From assembly GCA_964370435.1 (NCBI GenBank), contig CAYJJG010000008.1, positions 13,669 to 77,668 of the forward strand: DNA of 64,000 nucleotides, given 5' to 3'. Below, in pieces: positions 17,408-26,428 of the stretch (the stretch's first letter is position 1; each line of letters starts with the position of its first letter). Under the pieces are notes generated by a model. That model searched no databases and had not been told where the DNA came from. It worked only from the letters and a program-made list of their open reading frames with translations. Source of the stretch: CALVGQ01 sp964370435. Its GTDB lineage: Bacteria; Bacillota_I; Bacilli_A; Erysipelotrichales; Erysipelotrichaceae. Position numbers and translations under genes: made by a program.

Positions 17408-18157
17408 ATGTCAGTATTATCAATAGCAATATTTAGTGGTTTAGTTTACTTCATAGGTACTCAACGTGTTGGGTATGGCTTATCAGCAGCAGTAGGAGCG
17501 CCAGTAACTATCGGGTTTCTATTCGGATTATTTTTTGGAGATGTAACAACAGGTTTAATCTTAGGGGGATCAATCAACTTATTGTACCTAGGAGTTGTAT
17601 TTACAGGTGGTAATGTTCCATCAGATGGTGCACTAGCTGCATCTATCGCTATTCCAGTAGCACTACAATTAAATTTAGATGTAGAAACAGCAATTACTAT
17701 CGCCGTACCATTTGGAATCTTAGGAGCTTTCATTGACCAAATTAGAAGAACATCAAACTTAATCTGGTTACATAAAGCTGATGAATATGCTTTAAAAGGG
17801 GATGAAAAAGGTATCTATCGTTGTGCAATTATTTATCCTAATATCGTAGCATTCTTTATTAGATTTGTACCAGTATTCGTAATCAACTTATTTGGAGCAG
17901 CAGCAGTAGAAACAATCTTAGCAATGCTTCCACAATTCATTATTACTGGACTATCTGTTGCAGGTGGAATCTTACCAGCAATCGGGTTTGCAGTAATTAT
18001 TATGTCAATTGGTAGAAAAGAATTACTACCGTACTTCTTCATGGGATTCTTTATTATCAAATACTTCGCTGTAGGAACTATGGCTACTGCAGTATTTGGT
18101 TTATGTATCGCAGCATTAATTGTATTCAATAGTAAATCGAAAGGGGAAACAGCATAA
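17408..18157 (+). CDS. PTS mannose-class EIIC permease
   Basis: A 249-residue membrane protein with seven or more hydrophobic segments and the EIIC signature region GLFFGDVTTGLILGGSINLLYLGVVFTGGNVPSDG. It forms the sugar channel with EIID. The stop codon overlaps the ATG of the EIID gene (18157), indicating translational coupling. Confidence 0.92.
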   Translation: MSVLSIAIFSGLVYFIGTQRVGYGLSAAVGAPVTIGFLFGLFFGDVTTGLILGGSINLLYLGVVFTGGNVPSDGALAASIAIPVALQLNLDVETAITIAVPFGILGAFIDQIRRTSNLIWLHKADEYALKGDEKGIYRCAIIYPNIVAFFIRFVPVFVINLFGAAAVETILAMLPQFIITGLSVAGGILPAIGFAVIIMSIGRKELLPYFFMGFFIIKYFAVGTMATAVFGLCIAALIVFNSKSKGETA

Positions 18158-18972
18158 TGACTAATCGTATCTTAAATAAAAAACAAGTGAACCAAGCTCA
18201 CTTATACTGGTGGTTATCAGGGGAAACAAATAATTCTTATGAAAGACTTCAAGCACCTTCATTCTGTAATGCCGTTGCTAAAAACTTAAAAGAGTTCTAT
18301 CCAGAACCTACAGATTATGCAGAGGCATTATCAAGAAACTTAGAGTTCTATAATACAGAGGGAACATTCGGTTCTGTAGTTATTGGTATTACATTAGCGA
18401 TGGAAGAAGAAAAATCTAAAGGTAATGTTACTGGTGATGTAATTACTGGGGTTAAATTAGGACTAATGGGTCCAATTGCAGGTATTGGGGATACTTTAAT
18501 TTGGGGTATGTCTAAATCAATTTTACTTGGTTTAGCTTGTACATTTGCTTTAGAGGGTAATCCAGTAGCTATGATTTTCCCATTTATGTTTACTGCAATG
18601 ATTTTCTTTGTAGGAAGATATGCTTGCCAATTAGGATATAAACTTGGTGGAGATGCTGTTCCAAAATTATTACAATCAGGAACAATGAATACTATTATTA
18701 CAGCAGCATCAGTATTAGGATTATTTATGATGGGTGCTTTATCTGCATCGTATGTTAAAGTTAGTACTCCATTATCATTAAGTATTTCTTCTACAGGAGC
18801 AGTAATTGGTTTACAAAACAACTTAGATGCTATTTTACCTGGTATGTTACAACTATTAGCTATCTTTGGTATCTACTGGTATTTTACTCATAAAGGTCAA
18901 AACTATATCAAACTAGTATTAACTATCCTAGTACTTTCAATCGTTGCAGCATTCTTTGGAATTTTAGGGTAA
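18157..18972 (+). CDS. PTS mannose-class EIID permease
   Basis: A 271-residue EIID: a soluble N-terminal part (ERLQAPSFCNAVAKNL, then FYNTEGTFGSVVIGITLAMEEEK, a strong family signature) and membrane segments including GVKLGLMGPIAGIGDTLIWG. It works with EIIC. In the gluconate PTS described from Enterococcus faecalis a mannose-class system sits with an RpiR regulator and 6-phosphogluconate dehydrogenase, the same partners as here (from memory). Confidence 0.92.
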   Translation: MTNRILNKKQVNQAHLYWWLSGETNNSYERLQAPSFCNAVAKNLKEFYPEPTDYAEALSRNLEFYNTEGTFGSVVIGITLAMEEEKSKGNVTGDVITGVKLGLMGPIAGIGDTLIWGMSKSILLGLACTFALEGNPVAMIFPFMFTAMIFFVGRYACQLGYKLGGDAVPKLLQSGTMNTIITAASVLGLFMMGALSASYVKVSTPLSLSISSTGAVIGLQNNLDAILPGMLQLLAIFGIYWYFTHKGQNYIKLVLTILVLSIVAAFFGILG

Positions 18973-19006
18973 GTAGAAAGGAAGAAATTGAATTTCTACT
19001 AACAAT

Positions 19007-20191
19007 ATGAATATAGAAAATATAAAAAGTCTTAGTGATCGTACTATTAATCAAAGTATGGAAGAATTATGGCAATTATCAAGTGAGATACATGCTAATC
19101 CAGAAATGGCGTTCAAAGAGGTTAAAGCTTGTGAAATTCAATGTGATTTTCTAAGGAAATTAGGTTATGAAGTAAAAGAAGGCTTAGGAAGTTTACCTAC
19201 AGCTTTTGAGGCTACTATCGGCAATAAAAAGCCGGTAGTGGCTATATTATCTGAATACGATGCATTAGAAATAGGGCATGCTTGTGGTCATAATTTGATT
19301 GCAGCTAGTGCTATGGCTAGTGCTGTAGGATTAAAGAAAGCCTATGATACAGGAGAACTACAAGGGACAATTAAAATTATCGGAACGCCTGCAGAAGAAA
19401 CAGGTGGTGGGAAGATTATTCAACTTAAAGAAAATGTCTATGAAGATGTCGATGCTGTAATTTTGATGCATCCAACAAGCTTTACTTCACGACTTGCAGG
19501 TGAATGTCTTTCTTCTAAGCGAATTAAAATTAATTATTATGGAAAGTCTGCTCATGCTAGCTCGCATCCCAATAATGGTATTAATGCCTTAAGTGCAGCT
19601 AATCTATTTTTAGTAGCTACAGGTATGTTAAGGCAACATTTTAATGGAGATGCGCGCTTATCATGTATTATTAGCAATGGTGGTAAGCAAACAGGTTTAG
19701 TTCCTGAAGAATCTGAAATACTAGGATCGTTTGCATGTTTCAACTTAAAGGATTTAAATCGCTATCATCAAATGATAGTAGATGCAGCAGAAGGTTGTGC
19801 TAAAGCTATGGGTTGCACCGCAAAGGTAGAAGTTGTAGATGGATATCAAGGGCGAATACCTAATCAAGTGTTATCTGATGTATGTAAGGCAGAATTAAGT
19901 GCTATTAAAGAGCCTTTAATGGACGGGCTACCTATTGATTATGGTGGTGAAGATTTGGGGAATATCTCAAGGGTTATTCCTATTTGTAATCCCTATATAA
20001 CTATCTTTAAGGATTATAAAATTTCTAATCATACTCATCAGTTTAAAGAACTATCGATATCAGAAGCAGGAAGAAGATGCGTTGAAGTAGCAGGGAAAGC
20101 GATGGCTAGAACTACGCTGGAACTAATGAACAATCCTGAAACTATTGAAAAGGCAAAGGAAGAATTAAGAAAAAGATTAGAAAGTGAATAA
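19007..20191 (+). CDS. M20-family metallo-amidohydrolase (AbgB/aminoacylase-like)
   Basis: A 394-residue zinc peptidase-family enzyme. Metal ligands are in GHACGHNLIA and the catalytic Glu pair in GTPAEETGGGK; the dimerisation (lid) domain spans about residues 170-290 (YYGKSAHASSHPNNGINAL). Homologues cleave acyl- or aroyl-amino acids such as p-aminobenzoyl-glutamate. Its position between a sugar PTS and 6PGDH suggests an N-acylated or gluconoyl-amide substrate, but that is inference. GGAAGAAATT and the position of the first Met support this start. Confidence 0.85.
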   Translation: MNIENIKSLSDRTINQSMEELWQLSSEIHANPEMAFKEVKACEIQCDFLRKLGYEVKEGLGSLPTAFEATIGNKKPVVAILSEYDALEIGHACGHNLIAASAMASAVGLKKAYDTGELQGTIKIIGTPAEETGGGKIIQLKENVYEDVDAVILMHPTSFTSRLAGECLSSKRIKINYYGKSAHASSHPNNGINALSAANLFLVATGMLRQHFNGDARLSCIISNGGKQTGLVPEESEILGSFACFNLKDLNRYHQMIVDAAEGCAKAMGCTAKVEVVDGYQGRIPNQVLSDVCKAELSAIKEPLMDGLPIDYGGEDLGNISRVIPICNPYITIFKDYKISNHTHQFKELSISEAGRRCVEVAGKAMARTTLELMNNPETIEKAKEELRKRLESE

Positions 20192-20203
20192 AGAGGATTA
20201 CTT

Positions 20204-21607
20204 ATGAATAAAAAAGACATTGGGATTTATGGTTTAGGAGTTATGGGTAGTAATCTTGCACTTAATATATCTAGGAATTTTTCTATAGCAACGTACAATT
20301 ATGAAAAAGAGATTTCTGAGCAATTTAAAAAAGAAAATAAAAGTGAAAATATTGAAGTGTGTTTTGAGCTTCAACAATTTATTGATACTTTAACTATACC
20401 TCGTAAAATTATTTTAATGGTTACTGCTGGTAAAGTGGTAGATCAAGTTATTGAGCAATTACTACCATTACTAGACAAAGAAGATATCCTTATTGACTGT
20501 GGTAATTCTAATTTTAAGGACACCATAAGAAGAGATCATTATCTACTAGAAAAAGGGATTTATTATTTGGGTGTAGGTGTATCCGGTGGAGAATATGGTG
20601 CACTACATGGTCCATGTATAATGCCATCTGGAAATTTAAATGCCTACAACCAAGTAAAAAATATTTTTGAAACCATTGCAGCCAAGACTGATAAACAAGA
20701 AGTATGTTGTACCTATATTGGAACAGCTGGAAGTGGACACTATGTTAAAATGGTTCATAATGGTATAGAATACGCTGATTTACAACTTATTACAGAAGTA
20801 TATTCATTTTTGTTAAAAGGGTTAAAATTAAGTATTCCAGAAATTCAACAAGTATTTGAAGAATGGAATAAAGGAGAACTTGAATCTTATTTAATAAAAA
20901 TTACTTCGGATATACTCAAAAGAAAAGATGAATACAGTGATCATTACTTAGTAGAAATGATTGTTGATCAAGCTTCTCAAAAAGGTACAGGTAAAGATAC
21001 AGCTATGGAAGGCTTCCAAACTGGAATTCCAATTCCAACGATAACTGAATCTGTTATTGCTAGATATCTATCAACGCAAAAGCAACAACGTATTGAAGCG
21101 AGCTCTTTATTTAACTTTAATACCAATAACCCTAAAGTAGATAAAGAAGAAATGATTGAACTGCTGAGGGAAGCACTGTATTTAGCTAAAATAATAAGTT
21201 ATGCTCAAGGTTTTGAACTCCTTCGTGAAGCAAGTAAAGTATATGATTGGGATATCAACTTTGGTGACTTAGCATTAATTTGGCGAGAAGGATGTATTAT
21301 TCGTGCACAGTTTTTAAATGACATTAAAGAAGGTTTCGCAGGCTCTAATAAAATCAATTTGTTGTTTAGTGAAAAGTTTAGTGCTATCGTGAATCAAAAC
21401 CAAGATAAGCTTCGAAAAGTAGTAGTTGCGATGATTGAATATGGAATATATTCACCAGCATTAAATAGTACATTATCTTATCTAGATGGTATAAGATGTG
21501 AACATAGCAGTGCAAATTTACTGCAAGCACAAAGAGATTATTTTGGTTCTCATACTTATAAAAGAATAGATAAAGAGGGCTCTTTTCACACAGAATGGAA
21601 TGATTAA
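20204..21607 (+). CDS. gnd: 6-phosphogluconate dehydrogenase, decarboxylating; likely NAD-preferring
   Basis: 467 residues, the standard length. It has the GLGVMGSN nucleotide site, the catalytic VKMVHNGIEY (Lys, His, Asn, Glu, Tyr), ITESVIARYLS, and the C-terminal QAQRDYFGSHTYKRID with the phosphate-binding Arg and His. It makes ribulose-5-phosphate, CO2 and NAD(P)H from 6-phosphogluconate. Two substitutions are notable. The usual NRT after beta-2, which binds the NADP phosphate, is NYE here, which argues for NAD use. GGEYGALHGPCIMPSG differs from the usual GGEEGARYGPSLMPGG. As last gene of the PTS operon it points to gluconate-type input. Confidence 0.92.
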   Translation: MNKKDIGIYGLGVMGSNLALNISRNFSIATYNYEKEISEQFKKENKSENIEVCFELQQFIDTLTIPRKIILMVTAGKVVDQVIEQLLPLLDKEDILIDCGNSNFKDTIRRDHYLLEKGIYYLGVGVSGGEYGALHGPCIMPSGNLNAYNQVKNIFETIAAKTDKQEVCCTYIGTAGSGHYVKMVHNGIEYADLQLITEVYSFLLKGLKLSIPEIQQVFEEWNKGELESYLIKITSDILKRKDEYSDHYLVEMIVDQASQKGTGKDTAMEGFQTGIPIPTITESVIARYLSTQKQQRIEASSLFNFNTNNPKVDKEEMIELLREALYLAKIISYAQGFELLREASKVYDWDINFGDLALIWREGCIIRAQFLNDIKEGFAGSNKINLLFSEKFSAIVNQNQDKLRKVVVAMIEYGIYSPALNSTLSYLDGIRCEHSSANLLQAQRDYFGSHTYKRIDKEGSFHTEWND

Positions 21608-21612
21608 GTATA

Positions 21613-21663
21613 AAAAAAGGCAAGCAAATCTAACATATAGTTAGACTAAATTGCCTTTTTTAT
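21613..21663 (+). terminator. Terminator of the PTS-M20-gnd operon
   Basis: AAAAAAAGGCAA pairs with TTGCCTTTTTT around an inner TCTAAC/GTTAGA hairpin; the T-run follows. Confidence 0.8.
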
Positions 21664-21726
21664 AGCTATATTAAGGTAAAATAATATAGTGTTGGCGTTT
21701 TAAATTAAAAAACATCAAAAAAAGAT

Positions 21727-21755
21727 TTGACTATCAAAGTTTATATGGTTATAAT
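21727..21755 (+). promoter_or_regulatory. Promoter of the Ntn-hydrolase gene
   Basis: TTGACT (21727-21732), 17-bp spacer, TATAAT (21750-21755). The start codon at 21781 lies 25 bp downstream with AAAGGAGAATACA as ribosome-binding site, showing that reading frames starting upstream are not translated. Confidence 0.75.
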
Positions 21756-21780
21756 CATGAAGGTACAAAAGGAGAATACA

Positions 21781-22830
21781 ATGAATAAAATTATTAAAAG
21801 AATATTGATAGGTTTACTGACATTAGTTTTAGTGCTAGTAGTAGCAATAGGATTATTGTTCCAAAAAGAAATTGCAACAGTAATGTCTGTTAAACAAATT
21901 GATGATTATGGATTATATGAAGTTCATGTAAGTTCAGATTATGCTATTGATGAATTAGTGGCACAAGGTGGTGCTAATAACGATAGTGAACTTGTGAACT
22001 TTGTTATTGGCAAAGTATTAAAAGGACTTCCTATTGAGTTAAATATTCCGGATTTTGGATGCAGTACCTTCCAAGTGCAAAATGAAGCTCAAGACTGGAT
22101 ATTTGGGCGTAACTATGACTTAGATCCTGTTCCAGGATTAGTAGTGTTCACAGAGCCTGAAAACGGATATAAATCGATTTCTATTGCCAATGCCAATGTC
22201 TTGGGTTTAGAAGTTAATACAGGCGAATTATCGCTGATGGAAAAAGTACTTACCTTAGCATCACCTTATATTTTAATGGATGGGATGAATGAAATGGGAT
22301 TAAGTATAGGTGTACTTCTAATTAAAGATGAAGCTACTAATCAAGTAACTGACAAACCAGATATGACTACTACTTCTATGCTTCGTCTTGTATTAGATAA
22401 AGCTGCAACTGTAGAAGAAGCAATAGCTTTATTCGAAGCTTATGACATGCATGCCTCTTCTAATGCTTCTTATCATTTCCAAGTAGTTGACGCTCAAGGT
22501 AACAGTGCGGTTATTGAATATGTAGGAAACGAAATCAGTGTAATTAGAAAAGAAGAGGGTGAACATCAATACCTTACTAATTTCTTAATTACTCCTGAAG
22601 TATATGGTTTTGGTAAAGGTCATGATCGCTTTGAAATCCTGCAAAATACTATAGAAGAAAAAGAAGGTGTTATGTCAGAACAAGAAGCCATGGACTTATT
22701 AGAAGCAGTAAGTCAAGATGGTGAAGATAGTTCTACGCAGTGGTCAGCAGTTTATAACAATACACAAAAAACAGTTTCAATTACTGTAAATGGACAATTC
22801 GATCAAGTATATACGTATAGCTTAGATTAA
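21781..22830 (+). CDS. Linear amide C-N hydrolase (choloylglycine hydrolase/Ntn family), membrane-anchored
   Basis: About 349 residues. An N-terminal hydrophobic segment (residues about 5-28) would anchor or export it. The Ntn-type core has the candidate nucleophile Cys in FGCSTF, followed by FGRNYDL, the Arg-Asn-Tyr-Asp pattern of linear amide hydrolases, and MDGMNEMGLSIGVL. Unlike bile salt hydrolases, where Cys is residue 2, the Cys is near residue 90, so activation would need internal cleavage or use of the Cys in place. Substrates of relatives include conjugated bile acids, penicillin V and acyl-amino acids. Monocistronic with its own promoter and terminator. Confidence 0.78.
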   Translation: MNKIIKRILIGLLTLVLVLVVAIGLLFQKEIATVMSVKQIDDYGLYEVHVSSDYAIDELVAQGGANNDSELVNFVIGKVLKGLPIELNIPDFGCSTFQVQNEAQDWIFGRNYDLDPVPGLVVFTEPENGYKSISIANANVLGLEVNTGELSLMEKVLTLASPYILMDGMNEMGLSIGVLLIKDEATNQVTDKPDMTTTSMLRLVLDKAATVEEAIALFEAYDMHASSNASYHFQVVDAQGNSAVIEYVGNEISVIRKEEGEHQYLTNFLITPEVYGFGKGHDRFEILQNTIEEKEGVMSEQEAMDLLEAVSQDGEDSSTQWSAVYNNTQKTVSITVNGQFDQVYTYSLD

Positions 22831-22840
22831 TTATAAAAAT

Positions 22841-22877
22841 TAAAACCATACTTATTTTTAAAATAAATATGGTTTTT
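22841..22877. terminator. Bidirectional terminator
   Basis: AAAACCATA pairs with TATGGTTTT, flanked by A- and T-runs, between the convergent genes ending at 22830 and 22886. Confidence 0.75.
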
Positions 22878-22885
22878 TTCATTAA

Positions 22886-24403
22886 CTAATAAATAATAAA
22901 GTACAGTGTATCGTTTTCGAATATCAATTGATCATCAGTAAAATTAGTATAATTATAATTCAATATTTCAGCTATAGCAACGCGTTCAAAATCACGACCA
23001 CAATAATAGTTTATAGCTTCATATACACTCCAAGGAACTGCAAAGGCACGTTCAGTTAAGGAACTCATTGGCCTTACTGCAGTTGCATGTTGTTGTGGAT
23101 CAAGATCATAAATTACAGCTACTTTAGTGACTGTTATCCCTGTTGACTCCTCATATCTTTCTAATTTATATCTTATAGTTGTGCCATTATTTTCATCAAT
23201 AAGATTAGCAGCACGGTGTTCGCTAATATTACTTAGTGTAAATATACAATTAAATACAAAAGATAAAAGAATAATGACTTCAATAATCTTCTTTAATTTT
23301 ACATGGGGATGCATAGTTATTTGAGTATAGAGTATTAATAAAGACGATCCCCATAGCATCGCCATTGGTATGTTTACTCTTCCTACAGGACCTGTATTGA
23401 ATAAGAACATAGGGAATATACACATAATGAGTATTGCCAAAATAAAGAAAAAATACTGTACTAAGATTTTTAATTTAGTTTTAGAGAGTGATAATAAGAT
23501 AAAAGTAATAGTGATAACTACATAATTGTAATAATGTGGTAACATGTTTAAGTTTTGATGCCATAATTCGTGAGTGTATTTAGATACGAGGGCTATTATG
23601 TGATTCAAACTTTCCGCTGTTGAAAGATCATTAGACCGATTAACTTGACTATCAAAAAGTGCTTTTCCAAATTCTACAAGCAGAAAGGTGATGCCTAAAA
23701 CTAATAGAACTATACCTGCTAATACAACAAGATTTTTAAGTGCTTTTTTATAATTGAAAACTTCATTTTGAGTTAAAGTTAGCTGCCGAAGAATATAAAA
23801 GAGTAGAATAAGTGTTGGAAATATATTGAGTAACCCTTGATAACATACTCCAGCAATTAATAATAAAGTAAAGATTTCAAAGAATTTAGGTTTATCATCT
23901 AAAGCGAGTTTTAATGCTACTACAATAGATAATAAGCCTAAGCACATTATTGCAGATTCAGGAAAGAGTAGTAACTCTAATGTGAATTGATTTAATAAAA
24001 TTAAGAAGGAAAGAGCAGTTAGAATTAAAATGCTCATCAAATCGTCTTTTTTTAAAATCTTTATTAGTAGTTGCTGAATAATAAAGATACTTAAAGATAG
24101 AAAGATTAGAGCTATAGCTGTCATAGTAAAGATATAAAACTCAAGAGGTAAGTTAAAAAAACCAGCTATATAACATACTAAGGCTGAAAAAATTCTTCCA
24201 TCAAGTAAAAAATATTCTTGAGGATAGTGCATATACCCTAAATCCCAAAGAACATAGGTATCGGAGGCGAAGTGCATTTGTAAAAACCCATGACATAGAA
24301 CTACTGTAATTGCTAAAATAATTAAATACCAATAATAATTAGATAAATTCAATACAGTGTTTTTTATAGTTGTTTGATTGGTGGATAGTTGATTATTAGA
24401 CAT
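22886..24403 (-). CDS. Polytopic membrane protein, possibly GtrII-like glucosyltransferase
   Basis: A 505-residue protein with about 11 hydrophobic helices and a C-terminal extracellular segment of about 100 residues. The first outer loop (SDTYVLWDLGYMHYPQEYFLLDGRIFS) resembles the first loop of GtrII-type lipid-linked glucosyltransferases, which has acidic residues followed by GR. Those enzymes decorate surface polymers with glucose from an undecaprenyl carrier. The match is by eye and the family is uncertain; a generic C-type glycosyltransferase is an alternative. GGGAG lies upstream of the start. Confidence 0.5.
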   Translation of the reverse strand: MSNNQLSTNQTTIKNTVLNLSNYYWYLIILAITVVLCHGFLQMHFASDTYVLWDLGYMHYPQEYFLLDGRIFSALVCYIAGFFNLPLEFYIFTMTAIALIFLSLSIFIIQQLLIKILKKDDLMSILILTALSFLILLNQFTLELLLFPESAIMCLGLLSIVVALKLALDDKPKFFEIFTLLLIAGVCYQGLLNIFPTLILLFYILRQLTLTQNEVFNYKKALKNLVVLAGIVLLVLGITFLLVEFGKALFDSQVNRSNDLSTAESLNHIIALVSKYTHELWHQNLNMLPHYYNYVVITITFILLSLSKTKLKILVQYFFFILAILIMCIFPMFLFNTGPVGRVNIPMAMLWGSSLLILYTQITMHPHVKLKKIIEVIILLSFVFNCIFTLSNISEHRAANLIDENNGTTIRYKLERYEESTGITVTKVAVIYDLDPQQHATAVRPMSSLTERAFAVPWSVYEAINYYCGRDFERVAIAEILNYNYTNFTDDQLIFENDTLYFIIY

Positions 24404-24444
24404 AAAGATTCTCCCGTTATTGTAATATATTAGTGCAAAATAAA

Positions 24445-24482
24445 AGCCACAGTATATTATTTCTTTTATTATACTATGACTT
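24445..24482 (-). terminator. Terminator of the first LRR surface-protein gene
   Basis: Read on the minus strand: AGTCATAGTATA, loop, TATACTGTGGCT, then TTTTATTTT. It belongs to a conserved terminator module also found at 26435 and 28303. Confidence 0.6.
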
Positions 24483-24585
24483 TTAAAGGTAATAAAATCC
24501 TTTTTTAATTACTATGAGCATCTAAGCGTTAAACTTAGTATTTAAGAAGCATCACTTGCTATTGATAATCATCAATAATTTATGC

Positions 24586-26133
24586 TTAGTGATAAACACC
24601 TGTTAGCGGTGCTATAGCAGCATTATCTGTGTTTTCGGTTGATGATGAATCTGAATCTGAATCTGAGTCTGAATCTGAGTCTGAATCGGTTCCTGGATCA
24701 GTTGGAGGGGTGTCGACATCACCTGTGTATTCAATGGTAATAACAGAAGTTCCAATTCCATCATTAGCATTACCTGTAAATCTACCCATAATGGTTACAG
24801 TAGGTTTATCTGTAGCATCATAAGGTGTATTGATATCTACGGTAGTATAGTCACTAGAAACAGTGCAATTATATCCAATAACTTGTGCTCCATCTTCGTA
24901 ATAAAAGCTAGTAGGATTAAATAGTTCTTTGACATAGCTAGGAAGTGGAATATTAGTAGCAACATCTGAAACTAAAGTGCTTGTTTGATTATTATAAGCT
25001 GCGCTGGATCTATCTGAGTAGGTCAATGATGTCACTATAGACTCGAACTCATTTAATTCTAGAAGTTGATTATGTCTCATATGAAGATAAGATAAACTAT
25101 CAAGATTAGCTGCACTAATAAGATTATTTAATCCTGTTATATCCGTGAACTGATTACCACTTAAATCTAAAGTAGATAAAGTCGTTAAAGCAGAAGATGA
25201 AGTTGATAAAACTTTATTAATATCACTTAGAAGGTTATATTGGACATCCAATGTATATAACTTAGTTAAATTTTTTAATGCTGTAATATCTGTCAAAAGA
25301 TTATTGTTTAAATTTATACTAGACAAATTATTTAAATTAGCTAGCGGTGTAACATCAGCTATTTGGTTATTGGATAAATTTAACGAGTGTAAAGTAGTTA
25401 AACTAGATATAGAGGTAATGTCACTGATATTACAATTAGCGGCTGACAAAGCAGTAAGTGCCGATAGTGATTGAATATGTTCTAAAGAATTTAAAGGATT
25501 ATCATCTATAGATAAGCGGGTAAGTGATGTTAATCCTTGTACTCCATCAAGGCTAGAAATTTGGTTGGCTAGCAAATCTAACTGGATAAGTGAAGATAAA
25601 GCATTTATCCCAGATAGGCTGGTTACTTGTGTATTTACAAGAGATAAATAGTTTAATCCAGTGATTTTGTAAATTTCTTGTGCCATTACATCGGTAATAT
25701 TAGAATGAGCAAAAGTTAATCTAACTAAACTATCTAAAGTATTCAATTCAGCGAGATCACTAGTTGCAGAGATGTTATAGCCATTAATGTATATCTGCTC
25801 TAGACTAGTAAACTTTTTAAGTTCTGCGATTACGTCACTAGTAAAAGCAAGTTCATATTTTGTTCCTGTACTTGTCTGGTCGACGATGCTTAGGTACTCA
25901 ACTGCATCTGCACCATTTGCATCTGTAGTAATTGTATTATTGTCATGATCAATAGTATAAGTTTCATATCTACTCAAACTTTTAACGACACTTGAGAACA
26001 ATTCCTCATCGGCTATGCTTATTACTATATCTTCTGCAGTTATTGTTGTTGAAAATCCTATAAAAAATGTGGTGCTGCATAATAGAAACATTAATGAAAA
26101 AGTTAATGCTATTCTGTTTTTTAATAAATTCAT
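24586..26133 (-). CDS. Secreted internalin-type leucine-rich-repeat protein, copy 1
   Basis: 515 residues. Start MNLLKNRIALTF with AAGGAGGATACA upstream; an in-frame extension of 17 residues lacks a site. A signal peptide precedes TAEDIVISI, then about 10 LRR units of 21-22 residues (LHSLNLSNNQIADVTPLANL; LSTLDLSGNQFTDITGL), an Ig-like segment ending VITIEYTGDVD, an acidic Ser-Asp repeat (SD about 7 times) and the C-terminal STENTDNAAIAPLTGVYH. There is no transmembrane anchor or full LPxTG signal. The region 24812-25519 is identical to the neighbouring copy. Probably a surface or secreted binding protein; the ligand is unknown. Confidence 0.85.
   Translation of the reverse strand: MNLLKNRIALTFSLMFLLCSTTFFIGFSTTITAEDIVISIADEELFSSVVKSLSRYETYTIDHDNNTITTDANGADAVEYLSIVDQTSTGTKYELAFTSDVIAELKKFTSLEQIYINGYNISATSDLAELNTLDSLVRLTFAHSNITDVMAQEIYKITGLNYLSLVNTQVTSLSGINALSSLIQLDLLANQISSLDGVQGLTSLTRLSIDDNPLNSLEHIQSLSALTALSAANCNISDITSISSLTTLHSLNLSNNQIADVTPLANLNNLSSINLNNNLLTDITALKNLTKLYTLDVQYNLLSDINKVLSTSSSALTTLSTLDLSGNQFTDITGLNNLISAANLDSLSYLHMRHNQLLELNEFESIVTSLTYSDRSSAAYNNQTSTLVSDVATNIPLPSYVKELFNPTSFYYEDGAQVIGYNCTVSSDYTTVDINTPYDATDKPTVTIMGRFTGNANDGIGTSVITIEYTGDVDTPPTDPGTDSDSDSDSDSDSDSSSTENTDNAAIAPLTGVYH
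24648..24692. repeat. Hexanucleotide microsatellite encoding Ser-Asp repeats
   Basis: Repeats of GAATCT/GAGTCT encode an SD tract in copy 1; the otherwise near-identical copy 2 has about five fewer SD units. The length difference shows the tract expands or contracts. Confidence 0.7.
24812..25519. repeat. 708-bp identical segment, copy A
   Basis: Every base I compared line by line matches 26678-27385 (constant offset 1866). The flanks diverge abruptly: a mismatch at 24811 and multiple changes from 25520 on. Confidence 0.9.
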
Positions 26134-26197
26134 TGTATCCTCCTTATATAATACAAGATATAGAGAACATATTAGGATATTCACTATCCTTTATTAG

Positions 26198-26223
26198 TAC
26201 CATACTTTAGTATAGTTTGTCAA
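26198..26223 (-). promoter_or_regulatory. Promoter/operator shared with the second LRR gene
   Basis: On the minus strand TTGACA (26218-26223) is followed by a 20-bp element (26198-26217) identical to 28073-28092 that contains the inverted repeat ATAC-TAAA-GTAT. It lies where the -35/-10 spacer would be, so it may be an operator. Divergence around it makes its conservation striking. Confidence 0.5.
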
Positions 26224-26428
26224 AATAAATAGAGCGATAATACAAGTATTAATTAAGATTTACTGAACTTTTTCTTTTTGGAATTTTTATTTACTTTTAG
26301 TATTTTATAATTAAGAGTAACAATTAATTTAATTAGTTTAAATAAGGTAGTTTTTTACTGATGTTGGAATGATATATTGTTGAATGGTTAACCCAATTTT
26401 TTCTCATTATTGCACCGAATTAGAGCAA

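Noticed and set aside
17461..18129. Minus-strand frames opposite the EIIC gene
   Set aside because: Open only because the EIIC gene uses biased codons; Pro/Lys/Asn-rich translations with no start signals.
24629..24823. Plus-strand Glu-Ser repeat protein
   Set aside because: It is the complement of the Ser-Asp microsatellite in the LRR gene.
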